Positions 1 to 8,511 of a stretch of 62,627 bases of DNA are shown in pieces (within the stretch, counting starts at the first letter, position 1; every line of letters starts with the position of its first letter). Origin of the DNA: CAZOEL01 sp964578835 (GTDB lineage: Bacteria > Desulfobacterota > Syntrophobacteria > Syntrophobacterales > Syntrophobacteraceae). A program made the position numbers and the translations under genes. The stretch spans positions 1 to 62,627 of the forward strand of contig CAZOEL010000037.1 in the NCBI GenBank assembly GCA_964578835.1, read 5' to 3'. Under the pieces are notes generated by a model. It had not been told where the DNA came from and searched no databases. It saw only the letters and a list, made by a program, of their open reading frames with translations.

Positions 1-6
1 TTCAAA

Positions 7-107
7 GTTGACGGTCCACTAGCCCCTGGGGGTATGTGTGTATCATTGTCAGCTCAGGGAGAGGGGGCCCGCTTCCACCGGAAGAAACGATGTTGACGGT
101 CCACTAG
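7..107. repeat. 16-bp direct repeat pair upstream of acyP
   Basis: The 16-mer GTTGACGGTCCACTAG occurs at 7-22 and again, identical, at 92-107, a period of 85 bases. No gene is seen in the first 154 bases. The two copies could bracket a small duplicated or inserted segment, or be operator-like direct repeats before acyP. Only the identity and spacing are directly visible. Confidence 0.6.
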
Positions 108-154
108 TCCTTATTGGGCTCATTGTTTTTTGAAAGCAGGGAAGGGAGCTGCCT

Positions 155-442
155 ATGACAAAAAGAAGGGTTCGGGTTTTTATCCGGGGAAGGGTGCAGG
201 GCGTCTTTTTTCGGGCTTATACGCGCGATGCGGCTATTAAGGAAGGACTGATGGGATGGGTTAGAAATCTCTCCGACGGCAGGGTGGAAGCGCTCTTCGA
301 AGGCGATGCCGACAAAGTGGAGAGGATGATCTCATGGTGCCGCAACGAAGGAAGCCCTCTCAGTCGCATTGAATCGGTGGAAGTCCGGGAAGAAGCATAC
401 ACAGGAGATCTCACTTACTTCGATATAACTCATGGAAGATAA
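155..442 (+). CDS. acyP: acylphosphatase
   Basis: This 95-residue protein matches the usual length of acylphosphatase, a small cytosolic alpha/beta enzyme that hydrolyses carboxyl-phosphate bonds such as acetyl phosphate. The signature GRVQGVFFR lies near residues 12-20 and supplies the phosphate-binding loop and catalytic arginine. The downstream GWVRNLSDGRVEALFEG block carries the catalytic asparagine. A GGGAAGGGAG stretch just upstream serves the ATG. Five bases separate its stop from the GTG of the next gene, so the two are probably cotranscribed. The family assignment is secure; the physiological substrate is not known. Confidence 0.93.
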   Translation: MTKRRVRVFIRGRVQGVFFRAYTRDAAIKEGLMGWVRNLSDGRVEALFEGDADKVERMISWCRNEGSPLSRIESVEVREEAYTGDLTYFDITHGR

Positions 443-447
443 AAGCC

Positions 448-789
448 GTGGAAACTATTAAAAACGCCTGGAATGGCCTCGTTGAATTCCTAAGCACATA
501 CGACGCCAGAAGAATCGTGCAGGCAATGCAGGATGTCGATTGGCAAGAACAATTGACAAATCCCTTTGCCTGGCTGGTCTCCATTGTCATTTTGGCCTAT
601 TCCATCTGGAAAAGGGACATCCGTTTTCTGGTGCTGATAGGGTCTTTCATCGGGTTTGTTGTCATGTGCGAGATGAAGCTTCCTGAGCCGGGCGCTCCCA
701 TAGCGTTGGACGATATCCTTGCGTTCATGGGGGGGGCGATTGGGCTCATTGTCCTGAATGGGTATTTCTTTTTCATTCGCGAAAAATAA
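448..789 (+). CDS. small integral membrane protein, function unknown
   Basis: This 113-residue protein probably starts at a GTG five bases after acyP. It has an amphipathic N-terminal region of about 45 residues followed by three hydrophobic segments (near 40-55, 58-75 and 88-108), the second and third linked by a polar loop containing PEPGAP. I do not recognise the family. The close coupling to acyP and the hairpin after its stop support a real two-gene unit. It should sit in the inner membrane. Confidence 0.6.
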   Translation: METIKNAWNGLVEFLSTYDARRIVQAMQDVDWQEQLTNPFAWLVSIVILAYSIWKRDIRFLVLIGSFIGFVVMCEMKLPEPGAPIALDDILAFMGGAIGLIVLNGYFFFIREK

Positions 790-796
790 AGGAAAA

Positions 797-836
797 GCGG
801 GAATCCGGATCGGTTCTCTTCGCACCGGATGCCCGC
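797..836. terminator. intergenic hairpin between convergent genes
   Basis: Arms at 797-808 and 825-836 pair 11 of 12 bases (GCGGGAATCCGG with CCGGATGCCCGC) around a 16-base loop. The stem is flanked by an A-rich run on its left (793-796) and AAAAAA shortly to its right (841-846). It lies between two convergent genes and could stop transcription from both sides. The T tracts are weak, so termination is inferred. Confidence 0.6.
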
Positions 837-875
837 CCTAAAAAACTTCTATAACAGGTGAATGCGCGCTGGAGG

Positions 876-1184
876 CTACTCGCCCGTTGATTTGCCGGCT
901 TTCGCTTCGGAGTCGTTCACTCTTTCCCTCAGTTCCTTGCCGACCTTGAAGAAGGGGAGCTTCTTGAATTGCACCTCAATGAGCTCGCCGGTTTTTGGAT
1001 TTCTTCCCTTGTATCCTTCATAGTGTTTGACCTTAAAGCTCCCGAAGCCACGGATTTCAAGGCGATCGGACCGCGTAAGGGCTTGCTCCATACTCTGAAA
1101 GGTTACATTGACTGCGGTTTCGGCTGCCTTTAGAGTAATGCCCTCAGCTTTTGCCAAGGCTTCAATGAGTTGACTTTTCGTCAT
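876..1184 (-). CDS. HU/IHF-family DNA-bending protein (IHF-beta-like)
   Basis: This 102-residue protein of the HU/IHF fold binds and bends DNA as a dimer. The N-terminal MTKSQLIEALAK is typical of IHF-beta and HU chains. The arm motif GRNPKTGE (near residues 61-68) holds the intercalating proline, and RGFGSF precedes it. The C-terminal tail after residue 90 (NDSEAKAGKSTGE) is a short polar extension. It begins 30 bases after the serS stop on the same strand, so the two probably form one transcript. IHF-beta is favoured over HU by the N-terminus and FKKLPFFKVGKELRERVN, but HU cannot be excluded. Confidence 0.88.
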   Translation of the reverse strand: MTKSQLIEALAKAEGITLKAAETAVNVTFQSMEQALTRSDRLEIRGFGSFKVKHYEGYKGRNPKTGELIEVQFKKLPFFKVGKELRERVNDSEAKAGKSTGE

Positions 1185-1214
1185 ATGGTACTCCCTGTCA
1201 ATTCAAGCATCTGG

Positions 1215-2492
1215 TCACTTTTTTTCAATTCTTGCCCTGTTGCCCATATAGGGACGAAGCGCTTCCGGAATCGCCACGCTTCCATCCGATTGTTGATAAT
1301 TTTCGAGAATCGCAACCAATGTTCGACCTACCGCGAGTCCCGATCCGTTGAGAGTGTGGACCAGTTCGGTCCTGGTTTGCCCTTTTGGGCGGAAGCGAAT
1401 GTTTGCGCGCCTGGCCTGGAAGTCTTCAAAATTGCTGCACGACGATATTTCTCTATAAGTATTCTGCCCCGGGAGCCAGACCTCGATATCATAAGTCTTG
1501 GCTGAGGAAAAGCCCAAATCGCCCGTGCATAAGGAGATTACACGGTAATGCAGTCCCAGGCCCTGGAGGATTGCTTCGGCGTTGGCAAGCAGCTTCTCGA
1601 GCTCGTCGTAGGAAGTCTCGGGCTTGACGAATTTCACCATTTCGACCTTATTGAATTGATGCTGCCTAATGAGCCCCCGCGTGTCTTTTCCGTAAGATCC
1701 CGCTTCGGAGCGGAAACAGGGCGTGTAAGCCGCATAATACTTGGGGAGGTCGCCTTCATCGAGAATCTCGTCCATGTGAATGTTCGTAACCGGAACTTCA
1801 GCGGTCGGCGCCAGATAGTAATCGAACCCTTCCAATTTGAAGAGATCCTCCTTGAACTTGGGCAGTTGGCCCGTGCCCTTGAGGCTCGTGCTATTGATGA
1901 TGAAGGGCGGAAGGACTTCTGTGTACCCATGCTTTCCGGTATGCGTATCGAGCATGAAGCTTATGAGAGCGCGCTCGAGAGCGGCGCCCTGAGCCCAATA
2001 AAGAGTGAAGCGGGCTCCCGTTATTCTTGCCGCGCGCTCGAAGTCCAGGATTCCCAGGGACTCGCCGATATCCCAGTGCGATCTGGGCTCGAAATCGAAA
2101 ACAGGCGCTTCTCCCCATTTCCTCACTTCGGGGTTGTCTTTCTCGTCTTTTCCCACGACCACCGATTCATGCGGCATGTTCGGAATGACAAGAAGAAAAT
2201 CCCTGAATTGCTGTTCAATCTCTGCAAGCTCCTGATCGATGGACTTGATCTGCTGAGAGACTATGCGCATCTCCTCTATTCTTTCAGAAGCATCCTTCTT
2301 TTGTCTCTTCATAAGAGATATCTCTTCTGAAGCAACATTCCGGCGATGCTTAAGCTCCTCGACTTCCGTAAGAATGCGCCGTCTTTTTTCATCAAGATCC
2401 AAAAGCGGCTGCAGGTCCAAATCCATTTGGCGGTTCCGAAGCATTTCAGCCACACGCTCTATGTTGCCACGAACGAACTTGAGATCCAGCAT
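1215..2492 (-). CDS. serS: serine--tRNA ligase
   Basis: Cytosolic class II aminoacyl-tRNA synthetase that charges tRNA-Ser (and tRNA-Sec if present). At 425 residues it has the normal length. The N-terminal 110 residues form the expected long antiparallel coiled-coil arm that reads the tRNA variable arm. The catalytic part shows motif 2 (CFRSEAGSYGKDTRGLIRQH, near 265-285) and motif 3 near the C-terminus (LNGSGLAVGRTLVAILENYQ). The purine-rich GGGGAAAAT before the ATG acts as the ribosome site. The HU/IHF gene follows 30 bases downstream. Confidence 0.97.
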   Translation of the reverse strand: MLDLKFVRGNIERVAEMLRNRQMDLDLQPLLDLDEKRRRILTEVEELKHRRNVASEEISLMKRQKKDASERIEEMRIVSQQIKSIDQELAEIEQQFRDFLLVIPNMPHESVVVGKDEKDNPEVRKWGEAPVFDFEPRSHWDIGESLGILDFERAARITGARFTLYWAQGAALERALISFMLDTHTGKHGYTEVLPPFIINSTSLKGTGQLPKFKEDLFKLEGFDYYLAPTAEVPVTNIHMDEILDEGDLPKYYAAYTPCFRSEAGSYGKDTRGLIRQHQFNKVEMVKFVKPETSYDELEKLLANAEAILQGLGLHYRVISLCTGDLGFSSAKTYDIEVWLPGQNTYREISSCSNFEDFQARRANIRFRPKGQTRTELVHTLNGSGLAVGRTLVAILENYQQSDGSVAIPEALRPYMGNRARIEKK

Positions 2493-2776
2493 ATTTTCCC
2501 CACGCTTCCCGCAAATTTCGTATTGTTGCTTGTTTCTCTACGGTTATCAATAACTTGACATTGGAGCCTTTCCTAACACCGAATAAACGGTTTGTCAATT
2601 CCTTTTGTTTCTTCAATAAGTTGGTGAAAATGAGGAGCAAGACGATTCGGGGATGGGAAACGGCAACGGGTAAAGACGCTGTCTGTCTTACCAAAGACGT
2701 CGTGAAACGCCGGGCGCTCCATCCATGCAACCTTGGACAGGTAGTTGTCAACAAAAGGAAATAAGCGCGATGCAGG

Positions 2777-3550
2777 CTATCCCGCTTTGGCGCTGATGAC
2801 TTCAATGCTGTAGTCGCTCAAGTCATCGAGCTCGGGCAGGTTGTGAAAAATCAGCATGAAGGGGATTTTCTTCGATTGAGGGATATTGACATTGATGAGC
2901 TCCTTGCCTTCTCGATTCATCATTCGATTCTGTATGTCGTTCATGTTCAGCTTGATGAGCTCGTCCTTGGTCAGAGGATTTCCGGAAAAGCACCTTTGAG
3001 ATTGGGCGACCTGATTGTTCTTCGTATAGAGCCTTCCCTCGAGCAGGATGAAGCTCACCGGGCGGCCGGATTCATTGACCACTTCGCCTTCAACGACGAA
3101 AATCTGACCGGTGTGAGAATTTTCGAGAAAATAGGCCTGGGTGGAATCCATGATAGTGATGTTGACCTGCTGGCTGTCCGCGGGCGCGGTCTTTGCCTGT
3201 GAAGCAGGCTCGGGATGGGGTGCGGAGCTGGTGCGGCCTGCGAGCCAATAAACGGCTATCCCAGAAACTAGAAGAATAGCAAGCGCCGCAGCCGGAACCT
3301 TGAGGGAGATCTTTCTCTTCGCCTTACGCACTGGCGGAGAGGCGAAGTCATCAAGCGATGAGTCGAGCGTATCTTCGTCCATGGGAGCCCCGTCGGAGAG
3401 ATCGACATGCATGTACTCCTCTTCATCGGAGACGTTAACAACAAAGACATGCTTGCATCGCGAACAACGGACTTTGGCCTTAGAGCCCCTTATGCGGTCG
3501 GTGTTGAAACGAAACTTGGTTCCACAGGATTCACAATTGACAATCATCAA
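2777..3550 (-). CDS. zinc-ribbon (MJ0042) and DUF3426 membrane protein
   Basis: This 257-residue protein has the layout of MJ0042 zinc-finger/DUF3426 proteins, which are common in deltaproteobacteria and have no settled function. Residues 4-38 form the zinc ribbon with two CxxC pairs (CESC and CSRC). An acidic linker follows, then one membrane span near residues 85-105 (VPAAALAILLVSGIAVYWLAG). The remainder is a beta-rich extracytoplasmic domain (VVEGEVVNESGRPVSF). This implies a cytoplasmic ribbon and a periplasmic DUF3426 domain. It lies 113 bases downstream of hpt on the same strand. Confidence 0.85.
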   Translation of the reverse strand: MMIVNCESCGTKFRFNTDRIRGSKAKVRCSRCKHVFVVNVSDEEEYMHVDLSDGAPMDEDTLDSSLDDFASPPVRKAKRKISLKVPAAALAILLVSGIAVYWLAGRTSSAPHPEPASQAKTAPADSQQVNITIMDSTQAYFLENSHTGQIFVVEGEVVNESGRPVSFILLEGRLYTKNNQVAQSQRCFSGNPLTKDELIKLNMNDIQNRMMNREGKELINVNIPQSKKIPFMLIFHNLPELDDLSDYSIEVISAKAG

Positions 3551-3663
3551 TATTCCCTCGGTTCAGCGCTGCGGCTGAAAGCTAGGTTCCGCGCAGCCGA
3601 TCCGGCAGTTGATTTTGAGCCGGGCTGTATTGCGCGACGGCAATCGGGCTTTGAGCTAACAGA

Positions 3664-4194
3664 CTATTTTGCAAACTGCACTTCATAAATGCCGGGCAGG
3701 TTTCGGTGTCTTTCGGCGAAATCCAAGCCGTACCCCACAAGGAAGCCGCTCTCTGTGCGAATGCCCACATAGTCCAGCGGCACTTCGACTCTGCGCTGCT
3801 CGTACTTGTCCACCAAAGCGCACACCCTGACGGATTCCGGTCGGCGGGCTCTCAGCTGCTCCAGATACCAGGATAGCGTCGTTCCGGTATCGACGATATC
3901 TTCGACGACCAGCACATGCCGACCTTCAATAGGCATTTCGATGTCTTTGGTGATGCGGACCTCCCCGCTCGACACGTCGCTGTCTCCGTAACTCGCCAGC
4001 CGCACAAAGTCAACTTCGACAGGCGAGGTGATTCTTCGCGCCAAATCGGCAAGGAATACAAAGGCGCCTTTCAGAATTCCGATGAGAACAAGACTTTTTC
4101 CCTCATAGTCTCGATTGATTTGCGCAGCCATCTTATCGAGACGGTTTTGAAGCTCCTCCTGCGAGAAGCGCGGCGCCAGCTGATAGTTCTTCAT
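3664..4194 (-). CDS. hpt: hypoxanthine phosphoribosyltransferase
   Basis: This 176-residue cytosolic purine-salvage enzyme joins hypoxanthine or guanine to PRPP. The PRPP-binding signature VLVVEDIVDTGTT lies near residues 95-107 and is diagnostic. The N-terminal LVLIGILKGAFVFLADL and the C-terminal YVGIRTESGFLVGYGLDFAE (purine-binding loop) also match. A strong GGAGG stands five bases before the ATG. It is followed on the same strand by the zinc-ribbon/DUF3426 gene. Confidence 0.95.
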   Translation of the reverse strand: MKNYQLAPRFSQEELQNRLDKMAAQINRDYEGKSLVLIGILKGAFVFLADLARRITSPVEVDFVRLASYGDSDVSSGEVRITKDIEMPIEGRHVLVVEDIVDTGTTLSWYLEQLRARRPESVRVCALVDKYEQRRVEVPLDYVGIRTESGFLVGYGLDFAERHRNLPGIYEVQFAK

Positions 4195-4471
4195 TCATTC
4201 CTCCATCGGACCTTTTTCGGAATTGGCAGCCCAAGAAAAATCAAAGCGCAGTGTAGCGAAAAGAAACTGAAAAATCAACCCGGAGGATTGATCTTAAATG
4301 CCCAGAAATATTGAATTTAGAAGGATGGCGTTTTCAGCTCGATATCCCGGTAACTTACCTCTTTAGGCTGGATGCCGGAAAAAGAAATGAAGGCTTGGGG
4401 CCGCAGAGACACTTCATCCAGCATCCAGGCGGCATCTCATGGCAATAGCCCGGAGTATCTTCGAAGCGGCG

Positions 4472-5527
4472 TTAGAAAAGTCGCAGTTGCTGCTGAGAAG
4501 ATCGGAATGGAGCGCCCAGATGCTCATAGGCGAGCCGTGTCGCCAGTCGGCCTCTGGGCGTCTTGTTAAGAAATCCTTCCTGTATGAGGTATGGTTCGTA
4601 GACTTCCTCCAACGTGTCCTTCTCTTCGGAAACGGCTGCGGCAAGGGTATCGAGTCCCACCGGCCCGCCGTCATATTTTTCGATAATGGTGCTGAGTATC
4701 TTACGATCCATACGATCGAAGCCGCGCTCGTCCACATCGAGCATTTTCAGCGCCAGATCCGCAACTTCGCGAGTGATCACGCCATTGGCGCGAACCTCCG
4801 CGAAGTCCCTCACCCTCCGAAGCAGGCGGTTGGCGATGCGGGGCGTTCCCCTCGATCTCCCGGCAATTTCAAGGGCGCCGTCCTCATCGATGCGAATATT
4901 GAGAATGCTTGCAGATCGCTTGATGATCGTTTTGAGCTCCTGAACGCTGTAAAACTCGAGCCTGAGGGTGACTCCGAACCTGTCCCGAAGGGGAGGGGAG
5001 AGCAGACCCGCGCGGGTAGTGGCGCCGACCAGGGTGAACGCTGGAAGGTCCAGTTTGATGGTGCGAGCCGAAGGACCCTGGCCGATGATGATATCCAGCT
5101 GAAAATCTTCCATGGCCGGATAGAGAATCTCTTCCACCACATGGTTCAGACGATGAATTTCATCAATAAAGAGAACGTCGCCTTGTTCGAGGTTTGTCAA
5201 TATGGCGGCCAAATCTCCGGGCCGCTCGATAACGGGCCCGGAGGTGCTTCTCATATTTCCTCCCAGCTCATTGCTGATAACAGCCGCCAGCGATGTCTTG
5301 CCAAGTCCGGGGTGGCCGTGAAAGAGGACATGGTCGAGCGGCTCCGATCTCTGTTTTGCGGCTTCGATGAAAACAGTGAGGTTTTCCTTGACCGATTCCT
5401 GACCGATATAATCCTCGAGTCGTTTGGGTCGTAGACTGTTCTCCAGCGGAAGATCTTCCTCCCGTGGCTTGGGCTCGATCACTCGGTCTGTCGTATTTTC
5501 TCGTTTTTCTATCATTGCGGCTTCCAT
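4472..5527 (-). CDS. ruvB: Holliday junction branch migration helicase RuvB
   Basis: ATP-driven motor that encircles DNA beside the RuvA-bound Holliday junction during recombination and repair. The 351 residues show Walker A HPGLGKTSLA, Walker B FIDEIHRL, sensor VGATTRAG and the C-terminal winged-helix domain ending in RGRLATRLAYEHL. A second possible start is the methionine at residue 5; neither has a strong ribosome site. It lies 143 bases downstream of ruvA on the same strand, completing the ruvC-ruvA-ruvB order. Confidence 0.97.
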   Translation of the reverse strand: MEAAMIEKRENTTDRVIEPKPREEDLPLENSLRPKRLEDYIGQESVKENLTVFIEAAKQRSEPLDHVLFHGHPGLGKTSLAAVISNELGGNMRSTSGPVIERPGDLAAILTNLEQGDVLFIDEIHRLNHVVEEILYPAMEDFQLDIIIGQGPSARTIKLDLPAFTLVGATTRAGLLSPPLRDRFGVTLRLEFYSVQELKTIIKRSASILNIRIDEDGALEIAGRSRGTPRIANRLLRRVRDFAEVRANGVITREVADLALKMLDVDERGFDRMDRKILSTIIEKYDGGPVGLDTLAAAVSEEKDTLEEVYEPYLIQEGFLNKTPRGRLATRLAYEHLGAPFRSSQQQLRLF

Positions 5528-5669
5528 GCGGCGCGAGCTTCGGGCGCCATTCCTTCGGTTTCTAATACGGACGGCGCTTGTTCATGGTTGCGAGGGCGCT
5601 GAAGGTTTAAAATCTGCAATATCGGGATTTCTTTTAGAAAATAGTCAGAAAACAATTGAATTATAACGC

Positions 5670-6266
5670 TCAGGCGAGCAATCGCAAAGCTTCTTTTAGC
5701 AGTCGTTCGAGAGGAGGATTCGCATCAAGTCGTCCCTGGGCCTGTTTGAGCGCCCGCTCAGCCTCCGCGGATCGATACCCGAGGTTCAAAAGGGCCGAGA
5801 GCGCGTCGGCGTAGGCATTAGCATCGGAAGGAGGGATGCTGAATTCCGCTTCCTTTTCGCCTTTGGGCTTTACCTTGTCGCGCAGCTCCAGTACGATCCT
5901 TTCGGCTATCCTCTTACCCACGCCGGGAATGCCTTTCAGCCGGCGATGATCCTGCTCCATCAAAGCCTTTGTCAATTCGTCCGGGTTCAATCCCGAGAGG
6001 ATGTTCACTGCGAGCTTGGGGCCTACGCCGTTCACCGTTATGAGATGAAGAAACATCTCTTTTTCCGACATAGTCCGGAAGCCGTAAAGCTGAAGCGTGT
6101 CCTCTCGAACGTGAGTGTGGATGTTGAGGGCCGCCTTCTCCCCGAGATCCGGCAGGTCGTAGAAGGTGCTAAGCGGCACGAGAACGGAATAGCCGACTCC
6201 GTGAACGTCAATCACGATCTGCTCGGGGGATTTGTGCCTTAGTTTTCCTTCAAGGTAGGCGATCAT
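5670..6266 (-). CDS. ruvA: Holliday junction branch migration protein RuvA
   Basis: RuvA binds the four-way junction as a tetramer and recruits RuvB. The protein of 198 residues begins MIAYLEGKLRHK, the canonical N-terminus. The ATG at 6266 overlaps the ruvC stop as ATGA, which decides the start; a longer reading frame reaching 6320 would add 18 unrelated residues. Two helix-hairpin-helix motifs are visible (LITVNGVGPKLAVNILSGL and LKGIPGVGKRIAERIVLELR), then a flexible linker and the C-terminal RuvB-binding domain. Confidence 0.96.
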   Translation of the reverse strand: MIAYLEGKLRHKSPEQIVIDVHGVGYSVLVPLSTFYDLPDLGEKAALNIHTHVREDTLQLYGFRTMSEKEMFLHLITVNGVGPKLAVNILSGLNPDELTKALMEQDHRRLKGIPGVGKRIAERIVLELRDKVKPKGEKEAEFSIPPSDANAYADALSALLNLGYRSAEAERALKQAQGRLDANPPLERLLKEALRLLA

Positions 6267-6772
6267 CGCGATTCCGGAATGTTCCAGCGCGCCTTGGAAC
6301 AACAGGTGTTCAAATGGCAAACCGCCACCGCAAGAGCGTCGGCTGCGTTTGGATTGGGGGATTCACGGAGTCCGAAAAGGTACTGCACCATTTCGGTTAC
6401 CTGCTCTTTCCCCGCCCTTCCATAACCCACAACCGCCTGCTTTATCTCGAGGGCGCTGTATTCGTAGACCGGCAACCCCGCCTTGACTCCCGCCAATATG
6501 GCCACGCCGCGGGCTTGCCCGAGGCGCAGCGCGCTTTTTGCGTTCTTTGCAAAGAATACGTCTTCGATGGCCATGGATGCGGGTTGACAGTGGTCGATCA
6601 CATCGATCAGACGGTCATAGATTATTTTCAGACGCTCGGGAAACCCCAAATCGGGAGGGAGGCGAATCGCGCCGTTTGCAATGTGGCGCAGGCGGTTTCC
6701 CTCTCCTTCGATGATCCCGTAGCCCGTAAAGCGCGAGCCGGGATCGATTCCGATGATGCGAGACACTGTCAT
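6263..6772 (-). CDS. ruvC: Holliday junction resolvase RuvC
   Basis: This 169-residue endonuclease cuts Holliday junctions symmetrically. The first catalytic aspartate is in IGIDPGSRFTGYG (residues 7-19), the glutamate in MAIEDVFFAKN (near 70), and the acidic C-terminal pair in NPNAADALAVAVCH (near 140-155). It is translationally coupled to ruvA by a four-base ATGA overlap. Upstream lies yebC, from which it is separated by a hairpin. Confidence 0.96.
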   Translation of the reverse strand: MTVSRIIGIDPGSRFTGYGIIEGEGNRLRHIANGAIRLPPDLGFPERLKIIYDRLIDVIDHCQPASMAIEDVFFAKNAKSALRLGQARGVAILAGVKAGLPVYEYSALEIKQAVVGYGRAGKEQVTEMVQYLFGLRESPNPNAADALAVAVCHLNTCCSKARWNIPESR

Positions 6773-6848
6773 TGCTTTGAGATCCTGCTGCCGAGATGCG
6801 TTGATGCTTGATCCGTCAACCGCTAATGACCGGATTTTAGAAATAAAG

Positions 6849-6876
6849 CCCGGACAGTCTGATGCGTCTGTCCGGG
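6849..6876 (-). terminator. hairpin after yebC, before ruvC
   Basis: A perfect 9-bp stem pairs CCCGGACAG (6849-6857) with CTGTCCGGG (6868-6876) around a 10-base loop. Read on the minus strand, the stem is followed by a GCTTTATTT run. It can act as an intrinsic terminator or attenuator between yebC and ruvC. An alternative overlapping stem is described in the findings. Confidence 0.6.
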
Positions 6877-6895
6877 GGGCTGTCCAAGAGACGCA

Positions 6896-7645
6896 TCAAG
6901 CGATGGACTCCAAAATCGAATCCGGGATATCGAAGTTGGCATAGGCGTTCTGGACGTCGTCAGCGTCGTCGAGAGCGTCCATGAGCCTGAGTATCTGCTG
7001 GGCCGTCTTTTCATCTTCTACGCGAACCGTGGTCTGCGGAACCATGGTGATTTCAGCCAGCTCATAGGTCATGCCCTTGTCGTCAAAAGCCGCTTTCACG
7101 GTCGAAAAATCTTCCAGGGAAGTGGTGACTTCGAGCTGGTCCTCCTGATCCTGGACGTCATCCGCGCCGGCTTCCAGCGCTATTTCCATGATTTCCTCTT
7201 CGGAATACTTACTCTTGTCGAAAACGATGCTACCCTTCTTGTTGAACATCCAAGCGACGCACCCGGCTTCCCCGAGGCTTCCTCCGTTCTTGCTGAAAAC
7301 ATGCCGCACTTCGCTTGCAGCCCGATTCCTGTTATCTGTCAGGATGTCCACCAGAACCGCCACTCCGCCGGGACCATAACCTTCATAGTTTATTTCTTCG
7401 TAGGTGGTTCCTTCGAGCTCGCCGGCGCCTTTCTTGATAGCGCGTTCGATATTGTCCTTCGGCATGTTTTCAGTCTTTGCAGCGGCGATGGCGGCTCGAA
7501 GCCTCGGGTTTGCGCTGGCGTCCGCGCCACCCATTCGTGCGGCAACCATGATTTCCTTGATGAGCTTTGTGAAAATCTTGCCGCGCTTTGCGTCTGCCGC
7601 CCCCTTCTTGTGGCGAATCGTGCTCCACTTGGAATGTCCGGACAT
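6896..7645 (-). CDS. YebC/PmpR family protein (TACO1-like)
   Basis: This 249-residue protein is a full-length YebC-family member, opening MSGHSKWSTIRHKKGAADAK. Family members act as transcriptional regulators or, as shown for some, help ribosomes through difficult peptides. The acidic patch near residues 130-165 (VFDKSKYSEEEIMEIALEAG) is typical. A strong AAGGAGG precedes the ATG. It follows rlmE by 12 bases and precedes ruvCA, the order found across many bacteria. Which of the two family roles applies cannot be told from sequence. Confidence 0.93.
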   Translation of the reverse strand: MSGHSKWSTIRHKKGAADAKRGKIFTKLIKEIMVAARMGGADASANPRLRAAIAAAKTENMPKDNIERAIKKGAGELEGTTYEEINYEGYGPGGVAVLVDILTDNRNRAASEVRHVFSKNGGSLGEAGCVAWMFNKKGSIVFDKSKYSEEEIMEIALEAGADDVQDQEDQLEVTTSLEDFSTVKAAFDDKGMTYELAEITMVPQTTVRVEDEKTAQQILRLMDALDDADDVQNAYANFDIPDSILESIA

Positions 7646-7657
7646 GGGTAATCCTCC

Positions 7658-8257
7658 TTAATTCGGTTTTTTGAATCTCATCGCAAGAATGTATATTTCT
7701 TTGCTGCCTTTTTTCGATGCGTCAGGTTTCACTACTTTCACCCAATCAAACATTTTCTTAACTTCCAATAGCAGAGTGTGGAACTCGGAGCCTTGAAAGA
7801 TCTTGGCCAAAAAATGGCCTTGCGCTTTGAGCGTTGCGCGCGCCACTTCCAAGGCTTGTTCGAAGAGTAGAGCCGATCTCGCGCTGTCGGCGACCCGTAT
7901 GCCCGAGGTGGACGGGGCCATATCGCTTAAGACAACGTCGAAGGGCGCATACTCGCTCAGCATCTCCTGGACGAAGCCGGGGGCGAAGACGTCTCGCTGC
8001 AAAACAGTCACATGCCCGGGGAAAGGGTGCTCGATAGGCTTTATGTCTGCAGCGACTACGAGCCCTTTCGGCCCCACGACGCCGCTCGACAACTGCACCC
8101 ACGATCCCGGCGATGCGCCGAGATCCAGCACTCGATCTCCGGGCCTGATCAACTTGTACTTATTCTGTATCTCCTGCAGCTTATAAACTGCGCGGGCAAG
8201 ATAATGCTCTTTCTTGGCCCGCTGGAAATAATGATCCTGGAAATCATAGGAAGCCAT
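7658..8257 (-). CDS. rlmE: 23S rRNA (uridine-2'-O-)-methyltransferase RlmE
   Basis: This 199-residue RrmJ/FtsJ-type enzyme 2'-O-methylates a uridine in the ribosomal A loop using S-adenosylmethionine. The SAM-binding motif VLDLGASPGSW lies near residues 43-53. The K-D-K-E catalytic set is plausible: lysine in YKLQEI, aspartate in VLSDMAPSTSG, lysine in FLAKIFQG and a glutamate near the C-terminus (KEIYILAMRF). It is the first gene of the apparent rlmE-yebC unit. Confidence 0.95.
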   Translation of the reverse strand: MASYDFQDHYFQRAKKEHYLARAVYKLQEIQNKYKLIRPGDRVLDLGASPGSWVQLSSGVVGPKGLVVAADIKPIEHPFPGHVTVLQRDVFAPGFVQEMLSEYAPFDVVLSDMAPSTSGIRVADSARSALLFEQALEVARATLKAQGHFLAKIFQGSEFHTLLLEVKKMFDWVKVVKPDASKKGSKEIYILAMRFKKPN

Positions 8258-8511
8258 TTAATAAACATCCTAAATTACTTTCCTTTTTCAGGAAGCCTCG
8301 TATAGCATAAAAAATGGGGTCTTGTAAAATGCCGAATGCAAACGAGTCAGGCGCAAAACTCGGCATGATTCAGCCACAGGCGTCCTTCAGCCTATTTTTT
8401 TATAATTCATTCTCCTTACAATACAAGCCGAATTAGGAACGAAAAAGGAGATCGGCAAAAATTAGACTTCTCTATAGCGATGCGGAGCGTACCGCAGGTG
8501 GGAGTAAAAAG

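Noticed and set aside
1548..2330. 260-codon plus-strand frame opposite serS
   Set aside because: Antisense to a clear serS with no motif of its own.
6267..6320. Longer start for ruvA (18 extra codons)
   Set aside because: The extra residues overlap ruvC and do not match RuvA; the ATGA-coupled start gives the canonical N-terminus.
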